Assembly: GCA_001630475.1 (NCBI GenBank)
Contig: KV419478.1
Span: 1-34,372 of the forward strand
Source: Sistotremastrum niveocremeum HHB9708
Lineage: Eukaryota; Basidiomycota; Agaricomycetes; Sistotremastrales; Sistotremastraceae
DNA length: 34,372 nt
Direction: 5' to 3'
Shown: positions 22,358 to 32,625 of the stretch, piece by piece
Numbering within the stretch: position 1 is the first letter of the stretch
Layout of the letters: each line of letters opens with the position of its first letter
Notes under the pieces: generated by a model
What the model saw: the letters and a program-made list of their open reading frames with translations, nothing else
What the model was told of the DNA's origin: nothing
Databases searched by the model: none
Translations under genes and position numbers: made by a program

Positions 22358-23747
22358 ATGCTCGAAGCGCGTCTCTCTCAAGCTGCTCTTCTCAAGAAAC
22401 TGCTAGACTGTCAGTATTCACCTCCTCCGACCCCATTTCGCGTCCTTAGAGCCGCCATCACGCTTGATGTCTGGCTCTCTCTTCGACGACTCAGCTGACC
22501 TCTATTCTTTCAGCGATCAAAGAGCTCGTCACTGATGCCAATTTCGAGTGTAATGAAGAAGGAATCAACCTCCAGGCCATGGATAACTCCCATGTCGCCC
22601 TCGTCGCCGTAAAACTCGACGCAGACGGCTTCGCCAAATACCGATGCGACCGTGCCATGCCTCTCGGCGTCAACCTCACTTCCCTCACCAAAGTCCTGAA
22701 ATGCGCCAAAGACGACGATCGAGTCACTTTGAAAGCTAGGGACAACGCGGATGTTCTCAATCTACTCTACGAAGCCTTCGTCGGAGACCGCGTCGCCGAA
22801 TACGAGATGAAGCTCATGGATATCGATGCGGATCAGCTGGGCATCCCTGAGACTGACTACGATGTCCAAGTGGCTATGTCCAGTACCGAGTTTGCGCGTA
22901 TCTGTCGTGATCTCACCAATCTCGGCGAGTCGGTCAAGATCGAAGTCAACAAGGAGGGCGTCCGATTCACCAGCGAAGGCGATTCCGCCAACGGCAGTGT
23001 ATTGCTTATCCAGACCGCTGAGTCGGAAGCTGCGTATAAGGGCGTTCTGGACAAGAAGAAGAAGAAGGAAGAGGGCGAGTCTTCTGGGGTGAAGAAAGAG
23101 GAAGGTGCTGAGGATGAGGACGAGACAATGGCTGATGGAGAGAAAGAAGTGGAGGAGGAGGATGAAGATGAAGACGCACCGAAGTCGGCGAAGAAAGGAA
23201 AGGGCAAGCGCATCAGCAAAAAGCCTGCCGACGACGACGACGACGATGACGTAATCGAGATCAAAGACGAAGAAGACGCTGAGAAGGAGAAGGAAAAGGA
23301 GGACGACGCAGAACATCAGGAAGAAGAGGAAGATGATGCTGAAGAAGAAGATACTTCGTCGAAGAAACGCAAGAAGAAGGCCACTGCTAAGAACGGCGGT
23401 CCTTCGAAACGGGCGAAAAAGGTGTGTCTGCCGTCTCTGCTCGTCTGAGTTCGCCTCTAAACGTTCGACTAGGACAAGCAAATCGACGAAGCTCCTCCTG
23501 GTGTCTACATCGAGATGCAGCAAGCCGTCCAGTTGACCTTCTCCTTAAAATACCTCGTCAACTTCGCGAAGTCCTCCGCTTTATCCAACTACGTTACGCT
23601 CTCCATGAGTAACGAGGTTCCCCTTCTCGTGCGTCTTAGCCTTCGAATCGCAAGCCACCTATACTCACATCTATTCTACAGGTCTCCTACAACTTTGGTT
23701 CCGGGAGTATCTCATATTATCTGGCACCTAAAATTGGTGACGAATAA
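22358..23747 (+). CDS. PCNA: PCNA, DNA sliding clamp, with a long charged insertion
   Basis: Four exons: 22358-22409, 22514-23421, 23473-23628 and 23682-23747, giving 393 residues against about 260 in most eukaryotes. The clamp is clear from the start MLEARLSQAALLKKLLDS through CDRAMPLGVNLTSLTKVLKC, the interdomain connector LMDIDADQLGIPE, EFARICRDLTNLGESVKIEV and the C-terminus SISYYLAPKIGDE. Residue numbering matches human up to about 185, and the modification site Lys164 is kept (VNKEG). Between the strand ending SVLLIQTAESEAAYK and the strand GVYIEMQQAVQLTFSLKYL there is an insertion of about 125 residues (codons about 198-320), made of Lys runs and Asp/Glu runs. It ends exactly at intron 2. 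Known role: trimeric ring holding DNA polymerase delta, ligase and repair factors on DNA in the nucleus. The insertion is discussed in the findings. Confidence 0.95.
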
Positions 23748-25375
23748 GATGATCGGTCGATGGATGTCTCCGTCTTCCTTGCAAAATATCAACATATACC
23801 TTGTTAATATGTCTAAAAGTTCCTCGTATGCTCTCTTTGCATGTATCTCTGTTGTTGGTTTTCTTTCTTTGACATATACGTTCTCTTCCACCCATGTACG
23901 AATCATCAACTTTCCAGCTAAGGGAAATTCGGCGAGAATGTGAGTGTGCATTCCAGTATATTGTACAAAGTCGAGGTGCTCTCGGATCTATCGACTGCTT
24001 AGCGCATCCGATGAATACGGTCGACACAAGTGGATTGTTGCGTGCGTCGGCCGAGAGGGCCGAAACGTCAAGCAGCGGTGGCGTCGTGTTTTAAGGAAGG
24101 CATGGATCACATAGGAGGAGCTGAAGGTCCGAAGCAAATCGAAGATGTCGTCGCAAATGTTTCAGTGCGAGGTTCAGGAGAATTTACAGGTGTCGACGGA
24201 AGGCGAGAAGAGGCGAACGTGAGGAGATCGGTGGCTGACAAGAGGAGATCGGGTATTCAAGCCAGTGAACTTGTGATAATTCTCTATGATATAGAAGAGA
24301 ATTGTACTGCGTCTAAAATTTTTGAGAATTAGACTTGTGACAGAGCTGCCTCCAATCGCTTTTAGGCCCGATGTGAAACGGTGAGCTGTCCGCTCAATAT
24401 GGACAAGAGAAATGCGCGCTGAGATGAGGATCGATTAAAACAGGAGTGTCGCAGTTCAAGCGCACTATGGTTTGTATCCGAAGGCCAATCTGAAGCACGG
24501 TTATGAGGTGCCAAGGGACGAGAAAGCTCAAGTAATCCGGAGGATAGCGAAGGGTCCGGACGAGGTCGCATAGAGTGCTGTTTCATGGTGTCGCCATCCT
24601 TTGTATCATGGATGCGCTGAAGACATTGGCTGGCGATGTTGGCCATGCAGACAATGCGCTTCGAGTTCGAGACTGGCAGGGTGCCAATCGCTGAGAAAAT
24701 TACAAGGCGGTCGAAAGTTACGAATAACCCGAGAATAGCCTTCGTATCCGCCGGACGGCCTCATTGACATGGAGACCGTGGACCCATCCATTGACTCCAT
24801 TTATCGTCAGGCTTGCAATCTTGATGCTGTGCCCAGAGTTGAAGAACGCCGCAGCCAAGAAAAATTGGGACTCCGATGCACCGCGCTCTCACTTGATCTC
24901 CAGACTCGACCATCATTTTTATTGGCCTGCAACCGATCAAGCGAATATTCCGGAAAATAATTGAAGGAACGGTCTGCGATACAAGCTGCGCCAATATCGC
25001 CGAGATCTCAATCTAATTTCTTTGTGAATCTGGTACTCCGGGCTCCTTAACCCGTCGATCATTCTCGATCGCTTTTGCTTCGCAAGTTCTCGGTCGATAA
25101 ATGTTCTATAGCTAAACTATCCTCACTCTCGTGTTCTGGAAATCTTCTTCGCCTCCCGTATTTCTGATGTTCTTGGATTGACCTCTCGTCGCTGCTTACT
25201 CTGGTCCGGCTATGTCGACTGAGAAGATCATCCTGTACAGCCCGGCATTCTCGGCTTACCCTTTATGAACCACTTGATGAGCCATTGCGATCAATCGCAA
25301 ATTCGCTCTCACGATAATTAATGGCAGTGCATTCTGACCGTAGGCCGGAATCCTTGCTTGCCGCCCTCGGAAAAA
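23748..25375. other. Intergenic region between PCNA and the cupredoxin gene
   Basis: About 1.6 kb without a supportable gene. Frames on both strands are at most about 100 codons, many beginning at non-ATG codons, and have no recognisable motif. No RNA gene or repeat array was seen. Confidence 0.55.
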
Positions 25376-25381
25376 AATGAA

Positions 25382-25387
25382 TATAAA
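25382..25387 (+). promoter_or_regulatory. TATA box (TATAAA) of the cupredoxin gene
   Basis: TATAAA lies 57 bp before the ATG at 25444, at a usual distance for a TATA-driven fungal gene with a short leader. Confidence 0.65.
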
Positions 25388-25443
25388 GCTGAGCGATATT
25401 CGCGCTTTCTCTCATCACTCTGCTCTTCCTCTCATTCCTTCGT

Positions 25444-26909
25444 ATGAAGTCTGTCAGTTTCCTCCTCTCCCTTGCCCTTGTTCCGTCATACGTTCTCGGA
25501 GCCACTCATTTTATCACGGTCGGAGGGACGAACAGCGATGGATCTCCGAAGCTAATGTTCGACCCGGCCAATGTCTTTGCAGACATCGGCGATGAACTTC
25601 GCTTCACGTTCAATGTCAAGAATCATTCGCATGTGATCTTTTACGCCATTCATTAAACGTTCTCACTTTTGCCTATAGTGTAACTCAATCATCGTTCTCC
25701 GAGCCCTGCGCCCCTCTCACCAACTTGTATGGGACGCACATCGGATTCGACTCAGGATTCATGCCTGTGACTTCCGGATCAAGCAACCCGCCTACGTTCT
25801 CCGTCATCGTCAACGACACGAAGCCCATCTGGGGATACTGCCGTCAGACCGCTTCGCCGAAAACCCATTGTCAGCAAGACATGGTTTTCGCGGTCAACGC
25901 GCCTCAGGATCCTTCTCCGAACACTTTTCCGGCATTCCAAAAGCTCGCCGCCGCCTCGACAAGCCAGGACACCACGAGCGCATCACCTTCGCAGACTTCA
26001 TCGGAATCGAGTTCTTCCACCTTCACCTCGGCTGCAGCAACCTCCACGGTTACGGATACCGGAGTCACACACTTTGTGTCAGTTGGTGGCGTCAATTCCG
26101 ACGGTACTCCCAAACTGATGTTCGATCCTAACAACATCGTTGCGCAACCCGGCGACAAGGTCATGTTCCAATTGTAAGTTTCACTTCCTGCTCAACGATT
26201 TGGAGATCTGACGCTCAGTTTATCTAGTAACGTGAAGAACCATACTGCGACCCAGTCCGCATTCCAAGAACCCTGCGCTCCCCTATCCGATCAATTCGGT
26301 CAACACATCGGATTTGACTCGGGTTTCATGCCATTCAATCCCAATGTGACGTCTGTCATGCCCACGTTCACTATTCGTGTTAACGATACGAAGCCAATTT
26401 GGGGCTATTGTCGCCAGGTCGCATCTCCCAAGACTCACTGCGAATCCGGAATGGTGTTCGCTATCAACGCTCCTTCCGATCCTGCTCCCAACACGTTCAC
26501 AGCTTATCAGAAGCTGGCCTTAGCCTCTACTATCCAGGATAACACGGCGATCCCCCTATCGCTCCTTAACGTCACAACTACAGCGCTCTGGGCTTCTTCG
26601 TCTACTCCGGCGAATAAGAACTTCGCCGTACTCGGTTCGTCATCGGATGGCTCGGATGAAGAAGGTGGGCTTACGAATGTCCTTCATCTTCTTTCCGCGC
26701 TGCTCGGGCTTGTAGGATTCCTCGTGGCTTTCGTAGTCGTCGCAGCCGCCGTGGGGATCTTCCTCCTTATCAAGACGCGGAAATCGAGGTCTCGGAAGGG
26801 GTCGAGAATGGTGGACGCATCATACCGACCAGTTGCGCTTCCTAAGAGCAAGATGAACGAGGATGGCACGCACGACTATGATGCTCCTCTGTATGCAGAC
26901 GGAGCTTGA
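25444..26909 (+). CDS. Membrane-anchored protein with two tandem cupredoxin domains
   Basis: Three exons by homology between the two internal repeats: 25444-25628, 25679-26173 and 26228-26909, giving 453 residues. A signal peptide (SVSFLLSLALVPSYVLG) precedes domain 1, which starts ATHFITVGGTNSDGSPKLMF. A Ser/Thr-rich linker leads to domain 2, which starts VTHFVSVGGVNSDGTPKLMF. Each domain keeps a plausible type-1 copper set: His in NVKNH, Cys in WGYCRQ, His in PKTHC and Met in the DMVFA/GMVFA strand. After domain 2 come an acidic stalk (SSDGSDEEGG), one membrane helix (LVGFLVAFVVVAAAVGIFLL), a basic stop-transfer (KTRKSRSRKGSR) and a short cytosolic tail. So this is a type I surface protein rather than a GPI protein. 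The first intron appears to use a GC donor (25629-25678); no GT donor gives the correct phase. Role is unknown; copper binding at the cell surface is inferred. Confidence 0.85.
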
Positions 26910-27229
26910 GAGGGAGGATCTTCATTTTGGGTTTTCCCTGGGCTTTTGTTTTCTCGGACTTTCGTACCGGACATTCATACTTTCCATAGTTGGAGATTTC
27001 AGACCCATTTTTGTATTCTTGAGCACTGCGATTGAGGTAACACGACTTGAATGATTACGTTGGGGGCTCCAAGTCGATTGAAGGGCCGACCGGCGTCCGG
27101 CTGGCGGCTATTTTTCTTTCTCTCACGCACAACGATGGTGCACTCGTCTCACATGGCTACGGATAAGCATGGGGATTTGAAGGAGTCCCGCTTTTCTCGT
27201 CTCTCTTGCGATCGCATACCAGTCATTCC
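26910..27229. other. Short intergenic region
   Basis: 320 bp between two genes in the same direction, holding the 3' end of the cupredoxin gene and the promoter of the aminotransferase gene. No distinct feature is recognised. Confidence 0.6.
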
Positions 27230-28863
27230 ATGACTCTTGACATCCAGAGCGTTCGTTCGCAATTTCCTGGCCTAAAGGACGGCTTCATCTTTGGAGACAA
27301 TGCGGGCGGTTCTCAAGTGCGTCTTATCTCGAGCTCTACGCTAGTGGTCGAATCTGATTTTAATTCTCTGTGTGAACAGGTCGTTGAAGATGTGATCGCA
27401 CGGATCTCTGATTACCTGTCCACGTCCAACGTTCAACTCGGTATATCCATTTTCCATCTGAGGCTGTAAAGTCGAATCTCAATTGCGATTCATCGTTAGG
27501 TGCTCAATACCCTGTATCCAAACTCTCTACGGCACGTGTCGATCTGGGAGCTACCCACACTGCAGCTCTCGTGAACGCGTCGCCTACTGAGATCATATTC
27601 GGACCTTCGTCAACTGCTTTGGTGATCAGCATTAGTCGCGCTATCGACAAAGATATCCTAGATGGAGAGGAAATCATTATTACCGGGGAACATGAATGTG
27701 CGTCGCATCTTCACTCTGAAGTCACCCCTAACCTCATTTCGACTTCGTCCAGCTAACGTCGGTCCGTGGAAGAAGCTGGTAGCCGCTAGAAAGAACATCG
27801 GAATGAAGATTTGGCCGCACACTCCTATCAGCGACTCATCTTCCAATCCCTATGCAGTAGCCCTTCAGATTGATGCCCTCCTTCCGCTTATTACTTCGAA
27901 GACGAGGCTGATAGCTTTTCCCGCTGCGTCGAACCTGTTAGGCGCAGACGGTCACGTCAAAGAAGTCATCGCTAAAGCTCGAGAAGTTGCGAAAGAGAGA
28001 GGTGCACGGAAGCTTGAGTTTATCGTTGATTGCGTTGCGTATACTCCTCATCGCTTGATCAATGTGAAAGATTGGGATGTGGACTATGCTTTCTTTTCGT
28101 ACTACAAGGTCAGACTGATTCTAATCACAAATATCATTATCTCATTCTCCTTCAGCTATATGGGCCTCACGTTGCTACTATGTACGTGAGGCAAGCTGCG
28201 CTTCAGGGATCGTTATCGTCGCTGGCCCATCACTTTCTTCCCGTCGCCGGCAAAGCGTACATGCTTCAACCTGGAGGCCCCGGCTACGAATCGGTCTACG
28301 CTATCACTGGCGTCCTCCCATATCTTCTTTCGCTATCCGACTCCAAACCTTCGATTGCATTCGACGAGGCTACAGCGACCATTACCAATACTTCCGAGAT
28401 CACCAGTGCATTGGTCGAGGCATATCAGAAGATCGCAAAGCATGAGACTGAAGTTCTCGTTACGCCGTTGATCAAGTATTTGAGAAGTAAATATGAGCAG
28501 GGTGTTCGGATCGTTGGGGATGATGCGTTTCCTGTTAATCCTGGTCGATTCCCTACTATCTCGTTCGTCGTTGTCGGAACGAAAGAACCGGCGGGAGATA
28601 AGATCGTCAAGTATCTCGATGCGACTGAGAAGGTTCGTTCCGTGTCCTTTTTCATCCATTTGCGCTACGGAAGTTAACAGGCGAGACAGATCGGTATTCG
28701 CAATGGTCATATGTATGCCTACACCCTTGTCGAAAGTCTGAAGCCTGCGATCGATCTCGACGATGGAGTGGTTCGGGTCAGCTTTATCCATTACAACACT
28801 GCTGAGGAAGTTGAGATTTTCATCGAAGAGTTGGATCGTGCTATCGACGGGGCTGTATCGTAA
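27230..28863 (+). CDS. Class V aminotransferase, cysteine desulfurase-like PLP enzyme
   Basis: Six exons: 27230-27316, 27380-27440, 27500-27697, 27753-28108, 28156-28632 and 28681-28863, giving 453 residues. The start is set by MTLDIQSVRSQFPGL, the usual N-terminus of this group, followed by FIFGDNAGGSQ. PLP-fold landmarks occur in order: NASPTEIIFGPSSTALVISI, the EHESNVGPW segment, VDCVAYTPHR (Asp that pairs with the cofactor ring nitrogen) and DYAFFSYYK-LYGPHVATMY. The Lys in the last of these, at the exon 4/5 junction, should form the Schiff base. HHFLPVAGKAYMLQPGGPGY, a C-terminal FPTISFVVVGTK and IGIRNGHMYAYTL finish the small domain. It resembles the cysteine desulfurase-like subgroup of class V aminotransferases. 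No mitochondrial targeting sequence is evident, so it is not the NFS1 housekeeping enzyme. Substrate is unknown, and desulfurase activity is not proven by sequence. Confidence 0.88.
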
Positions 28864-28905
28864 TCTTGAGCTCTTTGCCTTGCTTCGGTCGTACTAGATG
28901 ACCTT

Positions 28906-29211
28906 TTACTCTACGGCACTTGAGCATCGCTCGTTGACGTGGTATCTTGAATTTTGAGTAGTCTGTGCGAATATGCGGCGATCGAAGATTTGTCCGTAAT
29001 ACGACGCTCGTGTGCGTTTCAAATTCGGAGCAGATCTGACCCCAAGGAGGTCGAGGGCTTGACGGAGAGCAAGATCGGATCCCCTCAACGAATGATAGAA
29101 TTGATGCTGATCATCTTCATCTGAGTTGGAAGGTGACTCGACGGATCGAGGGATAAGATTGACGGCCAGGAAGCCCTGGATCTCAACTGACGCGTTGGAG
29201 CTTTGAGCCAT
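28906..29211 (-). CDS. Possible small hypothetical protein downstream of RPN6
   Basis: A 101-codon frame with a true ATG at 29211 (MAQSSNASVEIQGFLAVNLI). It contains SDEDDQHQFYHSLRGSDLAL and LDLLGVRSAPNLKRTRASYY. It lies between RPN6 and the aminotransferase gene, which converge on it, and starts 97 bp after the RPN6 stop. No family is recognised. It could be an independent small gene or just part of the RPN6 3' region. Confidence 0.3.
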   Translation of the reverse strand: MAQSSNASVEIQGFLAVNLIPRSVESPSNSDEDDQHQFYHSLRGSDLALRQALDLLGVRSAPNLKRTRASYYGQIFDRRIFAQTTQNSRYHVNERCSSAVE

Positions 29212-29308
29212 TGGAGTACGAGACGGATATTATTTACTGCGATTACATGCCGGAACGCGTACGTAGATGAAACTGCGATGGAAGCTCTCATCGTGGATAC
29301 GAAATCCG

Positions 29309-31152
29309 TCATGCGATTTTAGTCGTCTATGGCCATATGGTCAGCAGATGATCGTGGTACGGATGTAGAGGCGTACCTTAGCGTATAATGACTCGACGAC
29401 ATCTTCGACTTGCGAGATCATTTTAATGGCGGCGCTATACGTTCCCTATGTGGATAGAGTCAGTAAATACCGGATAAACTGGTGGAGGAGCGAAGTAAAG
29501 GGGCTCCAAGAATGACGTCGTATTCGACTCCAGCATGCAGGAAGACGGAGACGACAACGTAGTGACATCTGATCAAATTTTCGGAAGATGTAAAGAATAG
29601 AATGGATATGTGGACGAAGATTGACGATGGAGAATAAATGAAACGAAGGAAGACTTACGTGCTCAGCCTGCTCATCATACAACACCAAGCATCCTCTGCC
29701 TTGATCGAGAACTCCATGCAACACTTTGTCGAGAATCATTTGGCTCAATCTAGTCGATATCAGTAAGGGGTCAGAGTCGCGATGAAGAGATCTCACTTGA
29801 GCTCGACTGCTTGTCGTTCCTGACCGACGACTTTGGCGACGTATTCGACTTCGACCACCGAGTATGGTTCGACGATTCGGAGGAGATTTTGTTCGAGGAG
29901 TGTGTCGTAGAGAGCGGCGAGATGAGAGCGAATGGTTTCGTCCGATGACAACTCTACGAATGAATGATCAACAACGATGCAGTGACAGAGCGGATTCAGT
30001 TACCATCTTTGTACACTTTGAGCGCCTTCTCGAAGTCGGCGAGGTTGCGTTTCTGGTGAGCACGAGCGACAGCCCGCATTGACTCGACGTCTTTCACTTG
30101 TGAGAATTTCGTCGCGAGTTTTACGGATAAGAGGGCGGTGACGTCTTCGGGCTGAGACGTCGAGGTCAGTAGAGGGCCAGGAGAGCGGAACGAGGGTGTA
30201 GGCGCACCAAATTCAACATGATTTTACACAGCAACATGTACTTCAACGCCTCCAGTGCCTTTCCCTCGGCTTCTGCTCCCTGATTACTCAGATTCTCGAA
30301 CGCCTCAAAGAAGTACGAGTATGCCGTTGTATAATCTTTGTCTTCTGCATGGAGGATGCCGCTCTGGAGATCGAGTTGGCACTGGAGATGTGGAGGGCAG
30401 TATATGGAATTGGCGGCGGTACGAGAAGAGGTCAGCGAAGCCTTCGACTTCGGGAAGTTGCCGATGGCACGATATACGCGCGATTCGAGGAGGTGGAGTT
30501 CAGTGAGAACGAGCTTATCGTCTAGACGACGGAGCTCGGCGAGGAGGGAGTCGATGAGAGAGAGGGCGGCTTTGTGGGATTGCGTTGATAAGTAGATGGA
30601 GGCGAGGCGTAGCTGGAGGGATTGCTTCAGGAAAATGCGTTTCTCTGACGCCGCCCACTCGATGTTGTCTTTTAAGACGGAGATTTGAATGGCAGTCGAT
30701 GAGGGAATGGGGTTGAAGTAGTCGAGTAAGGTTCGAACTAGTAGCTCCAGGTCAGAGGATGAATAAGCAAGATTCGTTAAGAAACATACTAAGTTTAGCA
30801 GTCTTAGCTTTCGCCGTCGAGGACATGAACGCTCGTGATTTGAATATCACTTGAGCAATCCCTTCAGCATTCCTAGTTTTCTTGTCAGTATAGACCGCTC
30901 AAAGAATTCCGACGAACGTACTTCTGATCGCGGTATAGCTCCCCCAGTCTCAGTAAAGCTTCTTCCTGAATCTCTAAACCCTCCTTCAGCTGAGCCTCCG
31001 TTTGATTTGAGCTAACGGCTGAACAGCAAGTCAGCCAGAATCTACGCGATAGCGTGTCAGGACTTACGCGCAGCAAGAATCTGATTGTACAGGGCTTCCG
31101 CAGCTGCCACATCCTTTGCGGACTTGGCCTGTTGAAGCAGCTCTGACGACAT
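29309..31152 (-). CDS. RPN6: 26S proteasome lid subunit RPN6 (PSMD11)
   Basis: Nine exons on the minus strand: 31152-31068, 31018-30922, 30872-30790, 30737-30208, 30151-30004, 29953-29797, 29749-29659, 29445-29377 and 29326-29309, giving 425 residues (human 422). The N-terminal half is an alpha-solenoid of TPR-like helices: EGLEIQEEALLRLGELYRDQ, AKTAKLIRTLLDYFNPIP, ELHLLESRVYRAIGNFPKSK, ANSIYCPPHLQCQLDLQSGI, then YSYFFEAFENLS. The C-terminal PCI domain has LEALKYMLLCKIMLNL, LRIVEPYSVVEVEYVAKVVG, LKLSQMILDKVLHGVLDQGR and a final helix MISQVEDVVESLYAK. All are close to the family. Rpn6 clamps lid and base to the 20S core of the proteasome. The seventh intron (29446-29658, 213 nt) is unusually long, and the last exon codes only five residues plus the stop. 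It is divergent from RPN7. Confidence 0.95.
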
Positions 31153-31309
31153 GGAAAGGATAATTCGGATGGCGAGAATGGACTGGAGAGCTGAGCGACG
31201 CGTCAGTCAAAGGTAGTCCAACATCCGTGTTCCGACTCCGACGAGCCCAATTGGAACGCGTCACCCTCGCGTCTCGTCTTCGTCGTCTCTACCAGCGCAG
31301 AACGTCAAG
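31153..31309. promoter_or_regulatory. Divergent promoter shared by RPN6 and RPN7
   Basis: Only 157 bp separate the two start codons, so both promoters and 5' leaders must fit here. There is no TATA box. Two direct copies of ACGCGTCA occur at 31198-31205 and 31256-31263, 58 bp apart, one near each gene. I see no yeast-type Rpn4 site (GGTGGCAAA). Coordinated expression of these two lid subunits is a reasonable inference. Confidence 0.75.
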
Positions 31310-32625
31310 ATGTCCGAAGAGCCTATTCTTCCTATCCCTAATCTCAAAATTCCTGAATGGAACTTTCATCTCGCGTCTCCGAAACTCGAACATCTCCACG
31401 AAACAGCGCGTGCGGAACTGTTGAAGGCGATTGAAGTCGATGGTATGACTGCGTTCGTTCTGGTCGATGGGAATACTGAACGTAAATTGAAGAGATGGCG
31501 CCTTACTATAAGCTCATATCCTCCGGATCATCGCCAGTCTTGCCTCTTGATGATGAACTCTTGAAGAAGATGGAAGAGGCGAACGAGAAGAAGCTCAAGG
31601 AGTTCAAGGAGAAGTTGGTTGAGGCTGAGAAGACCGAGGGGGACACGGAGGTCTCAGATATTCTTCGCGCGAAGGCTATGTACTTGACCAAGATTGGTGA
31701 CAAGGTGCGTACATCTTTCAATCAACCTTTCGACGAGTCCTAAATTCGGTTGCAGGAAAAAGCTATCCCTGCTCTCAATACAGCTCTGGAGAAGACCCCA
31801 GGCCTCGGATCGCGCATCGATCTCGTTCTCACTCTTACCCGTCTCGGCTTCTTCTACTCGTCGCCCTCGGATATCAATAAGCATCTCACTCAGGCAGCGG
31901 AACTGATCGATAAAGGAGGGGACTGGGATCGTCGGAACCGCTTGAAAGTCTATCAAGCGTTATATCGGATGTCCATTCGAGACTTCAAGAAGGCCGGAGA
32001 ACTTTTCTGCGATATCCTCTCTACGTTCACCGCCACGGAGCTGATAGACTACGACACGGCCGTTCTGTACGCAGTCATCTCCAACATTCTTACTCTTCGC
32101 CGCGTGGATCTCAAGAAGAAGGTACCTTGATTGCCGTCATCTGCCTCTTCGACTGCTGATGCGGTGATGTAGATAATTGACGCACCTGAAGTCATCCAAC
32201 TCTTCAGCGCTGTTCCGGCGCTTAGCACATACACGAAGTCTCTGTATTCGTGTCACTACGCCACCTTCTTCACCTCCCTCTCCACCATCGAGACCACCTT
32301 CCTCGCCCCTTCGCTCCTCCTCTCCCCCCATTCTCGCTACTACACACGGGAGATGCGGATACTCGCCTACAACCAACTCCTTCAATCATACTCCTCGCTC
32401 ACTCTCGAATCCCTCGCTTCGGCATTTGGTGTATCGGAAGAGTTCATTGACAAAGAGCTCGCGCGTTTCATCAGCAGTACTCGACTACATGCTCGAATCG
32501 ATCGAGTCAATCGAGTGGTCGAGACTACGAGACCGGAGTTGAAGAGTGGGCAGTACGACAAGGTCATCAAGCAGGGCGACCTTCTACTTAATAATGTTCA
32601 GAGGCTGAGTAAAGTACTGTACTAG
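31310..32625 (+). CDS. RPN7: 26S proteasome lid subunit RPN7 (PSMD6)
   Basis: Four exons: 31310-31442, 31493-31704, 31756-32121 and 32173-32625, giving 387 residues (human 389). Conserved blocks in order: IPNLKIPEWNFHLASP, then after intron 1 EMAPYYKLISSG, a charged helix KKMEEANEKKLKEFKEKL, AKAMYLTKIGDK and GGDWDRRNRLKVYQALYRMS. These are followed by IRDFKKAGELFCDILSTFTA, YYTREMRILAYNQLLQSYSS, the PCI winged helix LTLESLASAFGVSEEFIDKE, LHARIDRVNRVVETTRPE and the C-terminal helix IKQGDLLLNNVQRLSKVLY that enters the lid helical bundle. Rpn7 is a structural PCI subunit of the proteasome lid, working with the Rpn6 product encoded next door. Intron 1 uses the acceptor at 31491-31492, which restores the frame as VDE-MAPYY. 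Confidence 0.95.

Noticed and set aside
22762-23523. 253-codon minus-strand open frame
   Set aside because: It is antisense to PCNA. Its Leu/Phe/Val-rich sequence is just the complement of the charged Lys/Asp/Glu codons, so it is a shadow.
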